From Earliella scabrosa (taxonomy: Eukaryota; Basidiomycota; Agaricomycetes; Polyporales; Polyporaceae), in contig JABYQQ010000008.1 of assembly GCA_022605405.1 (NCBI GenBank), forward strand, positions 992,001 to 1,056,000: a stretch of DNA of 64,000 nucleotides, written 5' to 3'. Shown here piece after piece: positions 49,201 through 59,690 of this stretch. A program made the translations under genes and the position numbers. Each line of letters opens with the position of its first letter. The first letter of the stretch is position 1. Below the pieces are notes generated by a model that was given only the letters and a program-made list of their open reading frames with translations, searched no databases and was not told the origin of the DNA.

Positions 49201-51227
49201 GTACTGGCTGAAGAAGTACTCTCGCAAAGGGCGCACACCACATATATCCCACAACGGTCCTTGCGTCGAAGGAGTTCCTCTCTCCCGCAATGTTTCTTCC
49301 GCATACTCTCTCGACAACGAAGCGTTGAAGCGACCCTTCTCCAACCACGTCGGGACCGTTATCTTCCCTAGGGAGATATGCAGGTGGGCTCTGATGCCCC
49401 CGCACGTGTACCGCACCTTTTTCATTCTTCCTGAGCTGTGCCATCGCCTCACCGACGTCTACCGTGCTCGTACCGTCCGCATCGCGTTCAAACTCCCTCC
49501 TATTATCGACGATCTCCTCGTTCAAGCGATCACCATCCCGAGCACGGCCTCGACTTTCAACAATCAACGACTGGAGACGTATGGAGATGCCGTTTTGAAG
49601 CTTTGTGTAGTCGTCCACCTGTACAACAAGTTCCCGCATCGGCACGAGGGCCAGCTGGACAACCTGAAGAAGACAGCCATTTCGAACAGGACCCTCCTTT
49701 CCCGAGCCATGGAGCGCCGCCTCGAGCAGTACCTCACGCCGGAGCCACAAAGCCTCCGGATGTGGAGATATGTCATGTCTTCCGAGCAGGAACTGTTCTC
49801 AATCCGTCCGCACCGCTCTGTGCTACGCCAGTACCCACGAAGGAGTTTGCAAGACTGTATGGAGGCGATTCTGGGCGCGAGCTTCGCCACCGGTGGGATT
49901 GACATGGCTCTCCGTGCAGGCACTGCGCTTGGCCTGGCGTTTGGCGGACCTACCCCATGGTGGATGCGATATACCTCGACATTGCCTGAGACCCCGGTGC
50001 CGCCACTTCTCCTCAGCTTGCAGGAGACTCTGGGATATCAGTTCAAGCACGGACAGCTGCTGCGTGAGGCTGTCACTCACCCATCCTTCCGCTCCACGGA
50101 CTCTTCGTCCTACCAGCGTCTCGAATTCCTCGGAGATGGTAAGCACTTGCGATTTCCATATTCGGATGATATCATCTAACGTATCGCTTAGCGTTTGTCG
50201 ACCTCGTCGTCACCGAATACCTGTACAGGAAGTTCCCCTCGGCTACGTCCGGTCAGCTATCATGGGCGCGATCCCGAGCTGTCTGCGCCCCTGCGCTTGC
50301 CACGGTCGCAGTCAAGATGGGCCTGCACAAGCTGCTCCTAGTCAACAACGTCGAACTGAGCATCGCAATTGGCAAACACATCCCCGTCTTTGAGGAGATA
50401 TCGCACGAAGAGATCATCCTGCAAGGCTGGAAGCACGATCCGCCCAAGGCGCTCAGCGACGTGCTCGAGAGCGTCATGGGCGCGCTCTTGGTCGACTGCG
50501 GCTGGAACTACGACAAGGCGGCGGCAATTGCGGAGATAGTCCTCCGCGACCTCCTTGCGGTCCTCAGGCCAGATCTACCCCGGGATCCCGTCTCCGAGTT
50601 CATGGTGTGGGTCTCACAGTCCGGCTGTCGATGCGTCAGCTTCGCGTGAGTCTTATCGTCCCCGACTTCCAATCCGTGATCTAACCCTGGCCTTGCGCGT
50701 GCAGAAAATCACATAGTCGCCCCGAGATGCGCCGGCACGACTGCATGTCCGTGCTCATGCATGGCACGACGGTTGTCGGCCCCATCGCTGCGCGCAATCT
50801 GTCACTAGCGAAGGGCCTCGCGGCTGAGAAGGCGCGTGAAGTGCTTTCCGACCCCTTCTCGCCGTACCACCTCTCGCGAGTGTGCACTTGTCCGCCGAAG
50901 GGAGCAGCGCGGCGGGGAGAAGAGGCGAAGGATGAGAGGGAGCCACAGGAGGAGCTGCCCCTCGACGTGCCGCCGGACCTGGACGACGAGACCGACGAAG
51001 GGTTCGCGATACTTGCCCGAGTTTTGGTAGACGAAACGGAGGGCCCCGTTGCTGCGAATGGAGGAGAAGACACTGGGGAGGGTCAGGACGACTGGCTGGA
51101 GGTGGAAGAGGAGGGGGTCGACTCTGGAGAGCGTCGGGCCGATTGGCTGGAGGGCGAAGAGGTCGAGGTCGAGCGCATGATGGGGATGATGGAGGTGGAT
51201 TCGTCGAGTGAGTCAATGGTGAGCTGA
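46204..51227 (+). CDS. dcl: Dicer-like ribonuclease III
   Basis: About nine exons, roughly 1,480 residues. DExH helicase: ALDTGSGKTYIS (Walker A, near 46310), VFDECHHA (Walker B, 46720), MTASPIWNP, then VATSVAEEGLDFP and QSRGRARH (motifs V/VI, 47775-48115). A Dicer dimerisation domain (YNTSISLLHHLCTLIP) follows, then a long middle region without a clear PAZ. RNase IIIa: NQRLETYGDAVLKL (49563) and DCMEAILGA (49855); RNase IIIb: YQRLEFLGDAFVDLVV (50112) and DVLESVMGAL (50459); both keep the acidic catalytic residues. A C-terminal dsRNA-binding-like segment (MSVLMHGTTVVGPIAARNLSLAK) ends in an acidic tail. It cuts double-stranded RNA into small RNAs. The intron inside motif V-VI (about 47814-48041) is unusually long. 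Confidence 0.93.
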
Positions 51228-51718
51228 GTGCTCTGTGCCGCACGTTGTTATCCTACCAGGGAGTTTGTGTCGAAGAATGTTGTATACCTACGATAGACTT
51301 TCGGCTTTCGGGACAGGCCATGTAGCATGGTGACTGTTAAGGACGACGACCACTTTGGACGGTATGACGGAAAGAAAGATACTTGCACTAAGTAGATGTG
51401 TCGTAGCCTACCATTAAGCTTCCAACGTACAGGAGTAGTGACTAGAGTGTAGTGTATGATTCGGATTGATATGCTACCTTGACGGGAGGCGGAAGGAAGT
51501 ACCAGCAAGTGCTGGACAGTGGCTTAATGGGAGTCATCTGTGCCCAGCAGTTTGAGTTTCACGCGCCGTATGGTACGTGGGCCGGGATAGTGGCACGTAC
51601 TTACAGCGAAGAACGGATCGGACAAGACCAACGTCTACAGAGATAGCCTGTCACCACGTCGACAGAATCGATGGTTCAGCGTTATATCGTGCAAGCTCAC
51701 AGAAAGACCACAGACCTT
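51228..51718. other. convergent intergenic region
   Basis: Between Dicer and MYND paralog 10; no supported feature. Confidence 0.5.
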
Positions 51719-52737
51719 TCAGACTCGTGCGCAACATTCGGTCAACTGGGGAACGCTGAACCCAACGTCCAACCTCGATAGCGCAAGGTCTAGCCCAGCG
51801 TGTCCCCCAGGCTTGCCAGGTTCATAGCTGTTCCAGTCAAGGAAGAGCGGCTCCCACCACCACATCCTCCGAGACCGAAAGATGCGTCCGGGAAACGCAA
51901 CCATGTCCTCGTCCTCGAGCGTTCTCATAGGGAAGCCACCGTTGATGCTCTGCATCGCGAAGTTGATGAAATCGTTGAGGAGCACACGCCGCTTGTGTGT
52001 CGCGAGCGGGCAATCGTTCGGGGCGAACAGGGGGAAGAATTCGACTCGGCTGAAGTTCAACTCGGGCATGAAGAACTCGACCGCGAACGCGCCGATCACG
52101 TCCGGGCAGTCCTCCGGCTTCCACATGCGTGGTCCCGCGGCGACGTCAGGCCGGGCGGCGGAAGCCACCTTGGCATCGTAGGTTTGGAACTGCTCCCAAT
52201 AGTGCGGGAGGACGCGCTTGAAGTGCTTGAGGCTTTTGAACGTGGTGTTGCGTACACCGAACCTTGTAGCGGGGTTACGGTGCATCTCGGGGTTGCGCCT
52301 GCGGTAGAGCTGGACCTTGAAGTGACGAGGGACCTCGAGGAGAGGCACGGCACGGTCATCGTCCCACTTCCGGTGCCATTCGGCTTTCGCGACCGCCTGC
52401 CAGGTCCACCAATGTGCGCGGACGAAGTCGTTGACGTCGTGTGTCAGGGCCTTCATAGACTTGAAGCCGTAGCGCGTGAGGGAAGCCTGGGAGACAGGCT
52501 TGATGCGCTTGCATGCTTCCCTGAAAAAAGAGAGTCAAGCTCAGAATCATAGCCAATGATTGCAGAATGAGGTAACTACTTGTGGCTCGCCCAGGCCGCC
52601 CGTTGGCACGCCGTGCTGCAGTAGAGCTGAGAAGCGCATCCACTGCACAACTTGACCATCTGCCGTTTCGTTGCTGAGTCACCGCAGTGACTGCAGAAGC
52701 GCAGAGATTCGAGAAAGAGCGCGTTCAGTGGGTCCAT
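51719..52737 (-). CDS. MYND zinc-finger protein, paralog 10
   Basis: Exons 52737-52580 and 52520-51719 give about 319 residues. Finger: CSHC, CSGC, YCSTAC, His, with HKEAC over the phase-2 intron. Second exon: KPVSQASLTRYGF, HWWTWQAVAKAEWH, RNPATRF, FSRVEFFPLF, QSINGGFPMR, FPGRIFRSRRMWWWEPLFLDW, HAGLDLALSRL and a LTECCARV end. It groups with paralog 7 by shared sequence along its whole length, although 31 kb and a block of housekeeping genes separate them. Start at 52737; an upstream in-frame ATG (52770) is possible. Confidence 0.85.
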
Positions 52738-52930
52738 CGTTCGCGTTCGCGTGAAAAGACCGTTGAGCAACGCGTATGGAGGAGAAACGCGACTGTGGCG
52801 TGAGAACTTTGGATGGCATCATGAGGATTACGTGTTCATTACTAAACGCAGATATCTCCGTATGTCAAGATATGTCCGAAACTACGCTCGCAAACACACT
52901 CGACAAACATACTTCTGAAGTACATGGAGT

Positions 52931-53973
52931 CTACCTGCCGCAAAGCCCCCAAGCAGTCACCATCATTTGGGGAACGGTGAGATGGATATCCATCGTCGCA
53001 AGTGCGAGATCGAGACCTGCATGGGCTTGAGCAGAGAAAAGCGGCACATACTGAGACCAATCCTCCACCAACGGCGTCCATTGCCAGCTCCCTCCAGCCC
53101 GCACGAATTTTCCGGGAAGCGGGACCCGATACTCCGTGCCAATGCAGCGCAGAGGAAATCCACGGCTGATGCTCTGGAAACAGAAGCGGACCATATTCTC
53201 CACGATCAAGCGCCGCGCCGCTGAAGTCCCCGAGGGGTCAGGCGGATACGTGTACACGGGGAGGAACTCGAGATTTCCCCGACACGTCTCCAACACACGG
53301 TATTCAAGCGCGACAATGCCAGCGTATCCTGTGTCGTTGGCAAACCGCCGCTCAGTTTCCTCTCGAAGACCCCGCATTCGCTCCCAGGTGTCAGGTTGGA
53401 TGCGAATGAACTCGTCGAGGTCGCCCAACGAGAACTCTTCGAGGACGAACCTCGTAGCTGGATTGTCGCTGGAAGTGGATCCCGGCTTGGAAGCACGAAG
53501 GGAGGCGACGAATAGGCGGGGTAGCTCTGATAGTGATCTCTCGGCTTCAGACTGCACCTCGTAGCAGTGATACCGATGTGAGTGTACGATGGTTTTGAAC
53601 GCCCACGAATGCGCGCGAACGAAAGAGACCAAGTCGCGCTCGAGCGTGTCCGCTGACGCATATCCAATATCGGCTGCGTCAGCCTTGTCGGCGGCTGCCT
53701 TTTCCTCGCTGACCGGGTTTGTGGTTCGACACACGGGTCTGCCATGCAGAAACCGTCAGTGGCCATATCTCCGGGGTCTGTCTAAGAGTGGTTCGCTCAC
53801 TTGTGCCGCGGCCAGGCTGCTTTCTGGCATTCCACGCTGCAGTAAAGGACAGCGACACACGCCCGGCACTTCTTCAGCTTCCGGCCATCCGTTTCTGGTC
53901 GACCACAGGTGCTGCAGTATAGCAGCGAATTCCCAGGGCTGAAGAGTGGGAGGAAATTCGGCTTGTTATTCAT
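52931..53973 (-). CDS. MYND zinc-finger protein, paralog 11
   Basis: Exons 53973-53801 and 53738-52931 give about 326 residues. Finger: CSTC, CRAC, YCSVEC, His, then HKPVC across the phase-2 intron. Second exon: IGYASADTLERDLVSFVRAHSWAF-type helix, SISRGFPLRC, LPGKFVRAGGSWQWTPLVEDW, HAGLDLALATM and GLCGR end. The N-terminal PGNSL-x-YCS preface is shared with paralogs 9 and 12, placing the three in one subgroup. Confidence 0.85.
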
Positions 53974-54351
53974 ATATCAGAGGTCAAGAGTAAGTCCGGG
54001 TGACAGGGGGAGTAGGGAGATAGTCGCAATCACTCACAAGTTAGTGGAAAGGAGGTTAGGGTTGGTTATAGGCGGAGACTGATGCCATTGCGGCGTGGGA
54101 GAACTCGATCGTCTGGTTAGTATATGCTACTTCATGTCTGACTGCCTTGTTACGAACGTTCCGACATGATGTACGTGAGTCGCTACGAAGTCATGACATA
54201 GTGGTAGTGGGTGTACGACATCCGTGTGACACAATGACAGAAAGCGACATGTCTGAGCCTCCAGACCGTTCCATTAATATTGATACATGTGATATGTTTA
54301 GGCACTAGCAATGATCAGTGTTACATACAGGTCGCGTACCAGAGGTCGAAG
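53974..54351. other. intergenic stretch
   Basis: About 380 bases between two leftward MYND genes; no further feature seen. Confidence 0.45.
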
Positions 54352-55401
54352 CTATCTGCCGCAAATCCTCAAACAGGCGTGCATGAGTTGAGGGACGGTG
54401 AGACCGGATCCCAGTATCGACAACGCCTGATCGAGGTACCCTATGTTAGCTTCTCCGGGCTTCCCGGGAACGTACTCGTCCCAATCGTTCACCAACGGGA
54501 TCCACTTCCAGCATCCCTGATCGCGAACATACCGGCCAGGGAGCGCAACAACATACTCCGGTGCAACTATCCACAGAGGAAAGCCGCAGTTGATGCTTGA
54601 CATGCAGAGGAATGCCATATCTTCCATGATCAGTCTTCGTGCTGCGCGGGTCCCTTCCGTGCAGGGAGTGTGCGAGTACACGGGAACGAAGTCGACGTAG
54701 CTGAAAACTGTGTCTTGCACGTCATACTGAATCATTACCATCTCTTGATAGCCCGGGATCTGGGAAAAGCGTTCTTCATGGGCCTGACGGAGGGTCGTTG
54801 ACTGCTTCCAGGATTCAGAATGCAGTTGGATGAAGTCGTCGAGGCGCCGCGGATAAATTTCCAAGAGCTTGAAGCTCGTTGCTGGGTTACGATCCTTGCT
54901 AGCAGTGTTTGGCTTGGAGAGACAGGCCAGTTGGACGTTGTAGAGACGCGGCAGCTCAGGGCATGGTTCATCGCGTTCCGCTTCGGCCCAGATCTGTCTG
55001 TGGACGAGGGCAATTGCGCGAACGGCCCAACGATGAGCGTGTACAAAGTCGGCGAGGCCGCGCTGAAACGCTTCGGCGGACGAATAACCATACTGAGCGG
55101 CTTGGGCGTTGTCAGAGGCCGCCTCCTCCGAGCTTATTGGGTTCATGCGACCGCATGTGGGCCTAACCATCCCCCCGTAGTTCAGTCCGTCTCCTCAAGT
55201 CAGAGAGCACACGTCTAAGTATGTCACTCACTTGTGTCGCGTCCAGGATAGCTTTTGACACGTCGTGCTGCAGTACAGCGTGAGGAAGCACCCACCACAT
55301 TTCTTCAGCTTTCGGCCGTCGGCTTCTGGCAGGCCACAAGTGTGGCAGGATCGTAGCGAATTCCCAGGTGGAGGAAAGACAAACGCTGGAACGTCAGCCA
55401 T
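54352..55401 (-). CDS. MYND zinc-finger protein, paralog 12
   Basis: Exons 55401-55232 and 55162-54352 give about 326 residues. Finger: CHTC, CGGC, YCSTTC, His, with HKPTC over the phase-2 intron. Second exon: YGYSSAEAFQRGLADFVHAHRW, SINCGFPLWI, LPGRYVRDQGCWKWIPLVNDW, a PGKPGEANIGYLDQAL loop and a RICGR end. The PGNSLRSC preface to the finger matches paralogs 9 and 11. A decayed copy lies head-to-head with it to the right. Confidence 0.85.
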
Positions 55402-55699
55402 GGCAGGAATAGAATCGCCAGGTCGCAGACGAAAGAGGTAGCGGATGGGGGAAGAGGGGGAACAAGGTGGTTAAGGATGCGGATCTGGGTAGTGGTGGCG
55501 AAGAACAGAGTGGTGGCCAAGGGCGCGACGCGTCGCGGCGCCAACGCCATTGTGGCGTGGGAAATATTGCCAAGAGCGTGAGATCTAGACGCGGAAGCAG
55601 TCACCATCCCCCGTCATAGTCATCGAGACACATCCTCTTCGAAACGCGTTTCGCCCAGGGGATACAGGTGAAGTACGCGACATCGACGGCAGGTGCAGG

Positions 55700-56460
55700 A
55701 ACTGCCACGGGGCTCGTCAAGATGGAGAGAAGTTTTATGTCTGTACTTAGGGCTGCAACTGGAAGGTGGGCCGCTCTATTGCAACGAAGACTGTCAGCGT
55801 CCTTCTCTGGCGCATCTCTGTAACCCTGCTGACACCAGGCTCCTACCCACCGTCACTTCGAGTTGAGGCCTTCGCCAAAGGGAGGAGGGACTGAGAGTTG
55901 AGGTCCAACTTAACTAAGCACGTGATCAAATTTGTGTGGGCGTTTATTCGGGTATAGGCTGTGTGTACGCTACTCTAACTCAACCTGTCCTCCCTCCTCC
56001 CTTTGGCGAAGGCCTCAACTCGAAGTGACGGTGGGTAGGAGCCTGTGCTGACACGTGTGCTCACAGGCCGCTATGCAAGTTTCAGCGTGCGAACGAGGAA
56101 AGGCTCGCTAACCATCCCGAAGTCCTCGAGGCACCCATCCTGGGCATCATCCCAACTTTGTCGAGATGAAGGCGCTCTTCTATTTTCCCTGTTACGGCCC
56201 GTTTGAGAATACGACGCTGGCGGGCGTGAAGCTCGCGCTCGATATGTACGAGAAGTTCGTCGAGCTCGGCGTCGTGATGCGCTAGCCGAGGGAGGATAGG
56301 CTGACTATGCCTGGGTTCTTGAAACCCGTGGGCAAGAAGTGAGACTGGCGGCCGTTGTTCAAACAGAGTTAGAACAATGATCCCGAGTGGGACAGGGCGA
56401 GGGACACGAAGGAGCGCGTGTAACTGCTCCAGCGGAAAATCGCGGAAGCCCAGTGGGTAT
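55700..56460 (+). pseudogene. relic MYND paralog split by a MITE
   Basis: Plus-strand remnants in the family order: LYCNEDCQRPSLAHLC at 55773-55823; after a former intron, PLCKFQRANEERLANH at 56068-56115; LFYFPCYGPFENT near 56175; and MPGFLKPVGKK, stop, DWRPLF at 56306-56365, matching the PGxFVRxxGxWxWxPLF core. Several stops and frame changes make it non-functional. The 210-bp element at 55836-56045 sits in the remnant intron, so the intron position confirms the same gene structure. Confidence 0.6.
55836..56045. mobile_element. Mutator-like MITE with 55-bp terminal repeats and 9-bp target duplication
   Basis: The first 55 bases (55836-55890, starting CAGGCTCCTACCCACCG) are the exact reverse complement of the last 55 (55991-56045). 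The element is flanked on both sides by TGCTGACAC (55827-55835 and 56046-56054), a perfect 9-bp duplication. Long terminal repeats and 9-bp duplications are the hallmark of Mutator-like elements. At 210 bp it is non-autonomous; perfect ends imply a recent insertion. Confidence 0.85.
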
Positions 56461-57015
56461 GACTATGTTGTGTTATGTCCTGACGTTCGTCTTGTTGTGA
56501 TTGTTCCATTCGTTGTCGTACATCAGGATCTGTATCGTACCTCTTGGAGCGCTTAGCACCATGGCTCCCTTCCTCGCGTACTGTCCTCAATGTTATGTGA
56601 TCCGGGCTTCCGAAATCATGCAAAGAGCAATGCTGCGCATGGACTGCTTCGGGACTGGCTCAACTCATGCAGTAGGCGAGGTGAACTTGTCCCACAGCAA
56701 TCAATGGGTCGTCGCTCGTCGTGAATCATTTCTAGTCCGCATCATCAACTGTACAAATACAGCGTTACAGCATATTCGAGGCACCGGAGAATGTCTGTAG
56801 AGGGGTGTGGGTTATGTGCGACGCGGTTGCAGAGGCTTAGCTGCATGAATTGACGGTGGCGTACCTATAGGAACCGGGGATGTGATCCACGATCCCACAG
56901 GTGGTAGCAGCGACATGCCGACGTCTAGTCAGTGGGAGCCGGCTGAGCAGCGCGGTAGACCCTGATATTTACCCGTCAGGGCGAACCCTCAAGATGATGC
57001 AGCTACTAGAAAGGC
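56461..57015. other. intergenic stretch
   Basis: No supported gene. A 99-codon open frame (56501-56800) has no splice or family support. Confidence 0.4.
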
Positions 57016-57189
57016 TTACTTTGACGGCTTAGGCTTGAAGTCGTCGCGCCTCTGGACGGCCCGGCGCGCGTTGTACTGCTTGAGGGCCTTCTTGACAAGG
57101 ACACCCTCGTTGGCAGGAACGGGACTGGCCGACGCGAACAGGGCAAGCGTCATGAGGGTGACGAAGAAGAGCACGATGCGGGAGTTCAT
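57016..57189 (-). CDS. small secreted peptide precursor with dibasic sites
   Basis: A single exon encodes 57 residues. Residues 1-22 are a signal peptide (IVLFFVTLMTLALFASA). The rest contains three dibasic sites (LVKKA, NARRA, QRRDD) of the kind cut by Kex2 in the Golgi, which would release short peptides. Family not recognised. A TATA box lies about 150 bases upstream. It could be a processed secreted peptide or simply a short basic secreted protein. Confidence 0.6.
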   Translation of the reverse strand: MNSRIVLFFVTLMTLALFASASPVPANEGVLVKKALKQYNARRAVQRRDDFKPKPSK

Positions 57190-57340
57190 CTTGGGGAAAG
57201 AAGCGGGGGCAAGAGAAGTGGTAAGGGCGAAAGGCACAAGAGGGTGAAGGTAAAGATGAAAGAACACCGTGTGGCGGGTCGCAGGCAGTGGGCAGCGTGC
57301 ACCAAATGTGGGTCCGCTGGACGGAAGGCTCTGTGACGCA

Positions 57341-57350
57341 TTCTTATATA
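57341..57350 (-). promoter_or_regulatory. TATA box of the secreted-peptide gene
   Basis: TATATAAGAA on the minus strand, about 152-161 bases upstream of the ATG at 57189. Confidence 0.55.
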
Positions 57351-58304
57351 CCCGTCTGTCGCGCGGGGTGGCAATCATTTCGGGCGAGGCGTCTGTGAGA
57401 GCGCCATATGACGCGGTGCTCGATGCAATGAACGGGTGAACACCAGGAGGCCTGAGGGTGCCGACTGTGCAACGATACCCGGCGATTTGACGGCGGGAGG
57501 GATTTTACGTGGCTATCGAGCATCGTTTCATCCGATTTGGCCCTAGGCTTCCGAGCGGGCGTGCGTGGCGCGCACGCGCGCCCGAAACGGTTGCGCGAAG
57601 GCGGTTCGACTGGACGCCTCTGGACGCACGCAGATAGTGCTGGCGATGGGGCACCCTACCGGGAAGCCGCGTCCTGTGTTACGCGCTTCGCCATTCGCAT
57701 ATCGCCCTGACACTGCCTGATGAGGCGAGCGTCCAGGGTAATCCACGATAAGTCTCAGACGGGATCTGTGGCCAGGCGTCCATCGTTGTCGGCCGTGCGC
57801 GTGAAGGGATGGACATACGTCGGAGGCGCACTACTCACATCTTCCGTATCCGATGCACCGGACGAGAAATGGCCTCTAGACGACTGTAGAACGCGAAGAG
57901 GTTCTGTGCCAACCTATCGCCCCTGGAAGACAGAGATAATCAAGCAACAGTAGCGACGAATGGGCGCACGTACGTGCCATCTCTGTGGACCATTGGCCCT
58001 TCTGAGCCTTCTTGCGACAGAACTCACTTGTTTCAGGGTTTCTCGGAAGGACGGGCATGTTGCCAAAGATTCTGCTGGCGGCACGCTTGTTTGCAGTCTT
58101 CAATTCATTTGTGATGATAACTGTCCTCGACAGGCGTGAATTTGAGCGGTCGCAGGCCGTGCTACTTGGTCGATGGTGCAGAACAGAGTCGCACGCCCGA
58201 TTGACGCCGGACATTTGGTGACGCACGCGACCTCACGCGACGGTGACAAAGCGTCACAAACAGTCTCTCTGCCGCTGTCTCCGGCGTACTCACCGACCAC
58301 CACG
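57351..58304. other. divergent intergenic region
   Basis: About 950 bases between the secreted peptide (leftward) and SF3B4 (rightward). GC-rich near 57550-57600; no gene or repeat supported. Confidence 0.45.
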
Positions 58305-59690
58305 ATGTCCCGCCCTCAAGATGATAGGAACCAGGAGGCAACGGTCTATCTTGTGAGTATTGTGCTCCTGCTGTGTCTTACTGCGTTGGGTGTGGCTACA
58401 TGCTCACTGACACCCTCCGACAGGGTAACTTGGACGAGCGGTGTACGGATGCGCTCATATGGGAGTTGATGTTACAGGCCGGACCAGTCGGTGAGTGACG
58501 CGTTGAATGTGCTCGAGATTCTCGCTCCTCATCACATGAGCAGTGAACGTGCATCTGCCGAAGGACCGTATATCTATGGCACACCAGGGCTATGGTTTCT
58601 GTGAGTTTTTGACCGAGGAGGATGCAGAATATGCCTGCAAGATTATGAACCAGATCAAATTATGGGGAAAGCCCATCAGGGTGAACAAGGTGCGTTTCTT
58701 TGCCACTCCTCGCATGAAGCGAATTCACACCCTGCTTCTGCTACCCTTCTCCCGTCCAACAACATTCCCTTCAAAATCGCTCATATGACCACTTCGTTCG
58801 GGACACATAGGCGTCTTCTGACAAAAAGCAACTCGACGTGGGTGCGAACCTGTTCATCGGAAATCTTGATGAAAACGTGGACGAACGGTTGCTGTACGAT
58901 ACGTTCAGCGCGTTCGGCATGATGGCTACCACAGCCAAGGTGCGTCCTATATCCGCATTCCACCTGGCCATGCTCCACATCGCGTCCCTTCCCTTCCGTC
59001 TATAATCGGGTCGCTGATGACTCGTTATGACCACGCCAATTTGTATAGATTGCGCGCGACCCTCAGTCGGGGAAATCAAAAGGCTACGGCTTCGTGTCAT
59101 ACACCGATTTCGAGTCATCGGACGCGGCAATCGAGTCTATGAACGGCCAGTTCCTCATGAACAAGGCAATCACGGTCCAGTACGCGTTCAAAAAGGACGG
59201 CAAAGGCGAACGGCACGGTACACCCGCAGAACGTCTCCTTGCCGCCCAGGCCAGGAAGAACAACGCGCTCCCCGTCGCCGCGCGTCCACCACCTGCGCCG
59301 ATGGGTGCCTTCGGCGCGCGTCCACCCATGCCCGGGTTCCAAGGCCCGTATCAGGGACAGTTCGCCGGTGCACTTGCTGCCGCACCGCCGCCACCACCTG
59401 TCGGATTCACTCCTCAACAGACGATCGTCCCTCAGGGAATCCCACAAGGCATGCCACCGATGCCACCACCGCCCATGCAGGGCATGCCGCAAGGTATGCC
59501 TATGGGTATGCCCCCTCCTCCGCCCGGTGTCCCCGTCTTCAATCCCCAAGCTGGCTTTGCTCCTCCGCCTCCACCACCCGGATACGTCCCGCAGGGCATG
59601 CCGGGCATGATGCCTCCTCCAATGATGCCGCCTCCGGGCGCTATGGCTCCCCCACCCCCACAGTACATGCCCCCACCTCAGCAGATGTGA
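58305..59690 (+). CDS. SF3B4: splicing factor 3b subunit 4 (SF3B4/SAP49)
   Basis: Exons 58305-58352, 58424-58490, 58544-58689, 58811-58939 and 59049-59690 give about 343 residues. First RNA-recognition motif: [47 protein letters not shown]; second: [60 protein letters not shown]. The C-terminal third is rich in Pro, Gly and Met, as usual. This U2 snRNP protein binds pre-mRNA upstream of the branch point together with SF3B2 during spliceosome assembly; nuclear. Confidence 0.95.
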
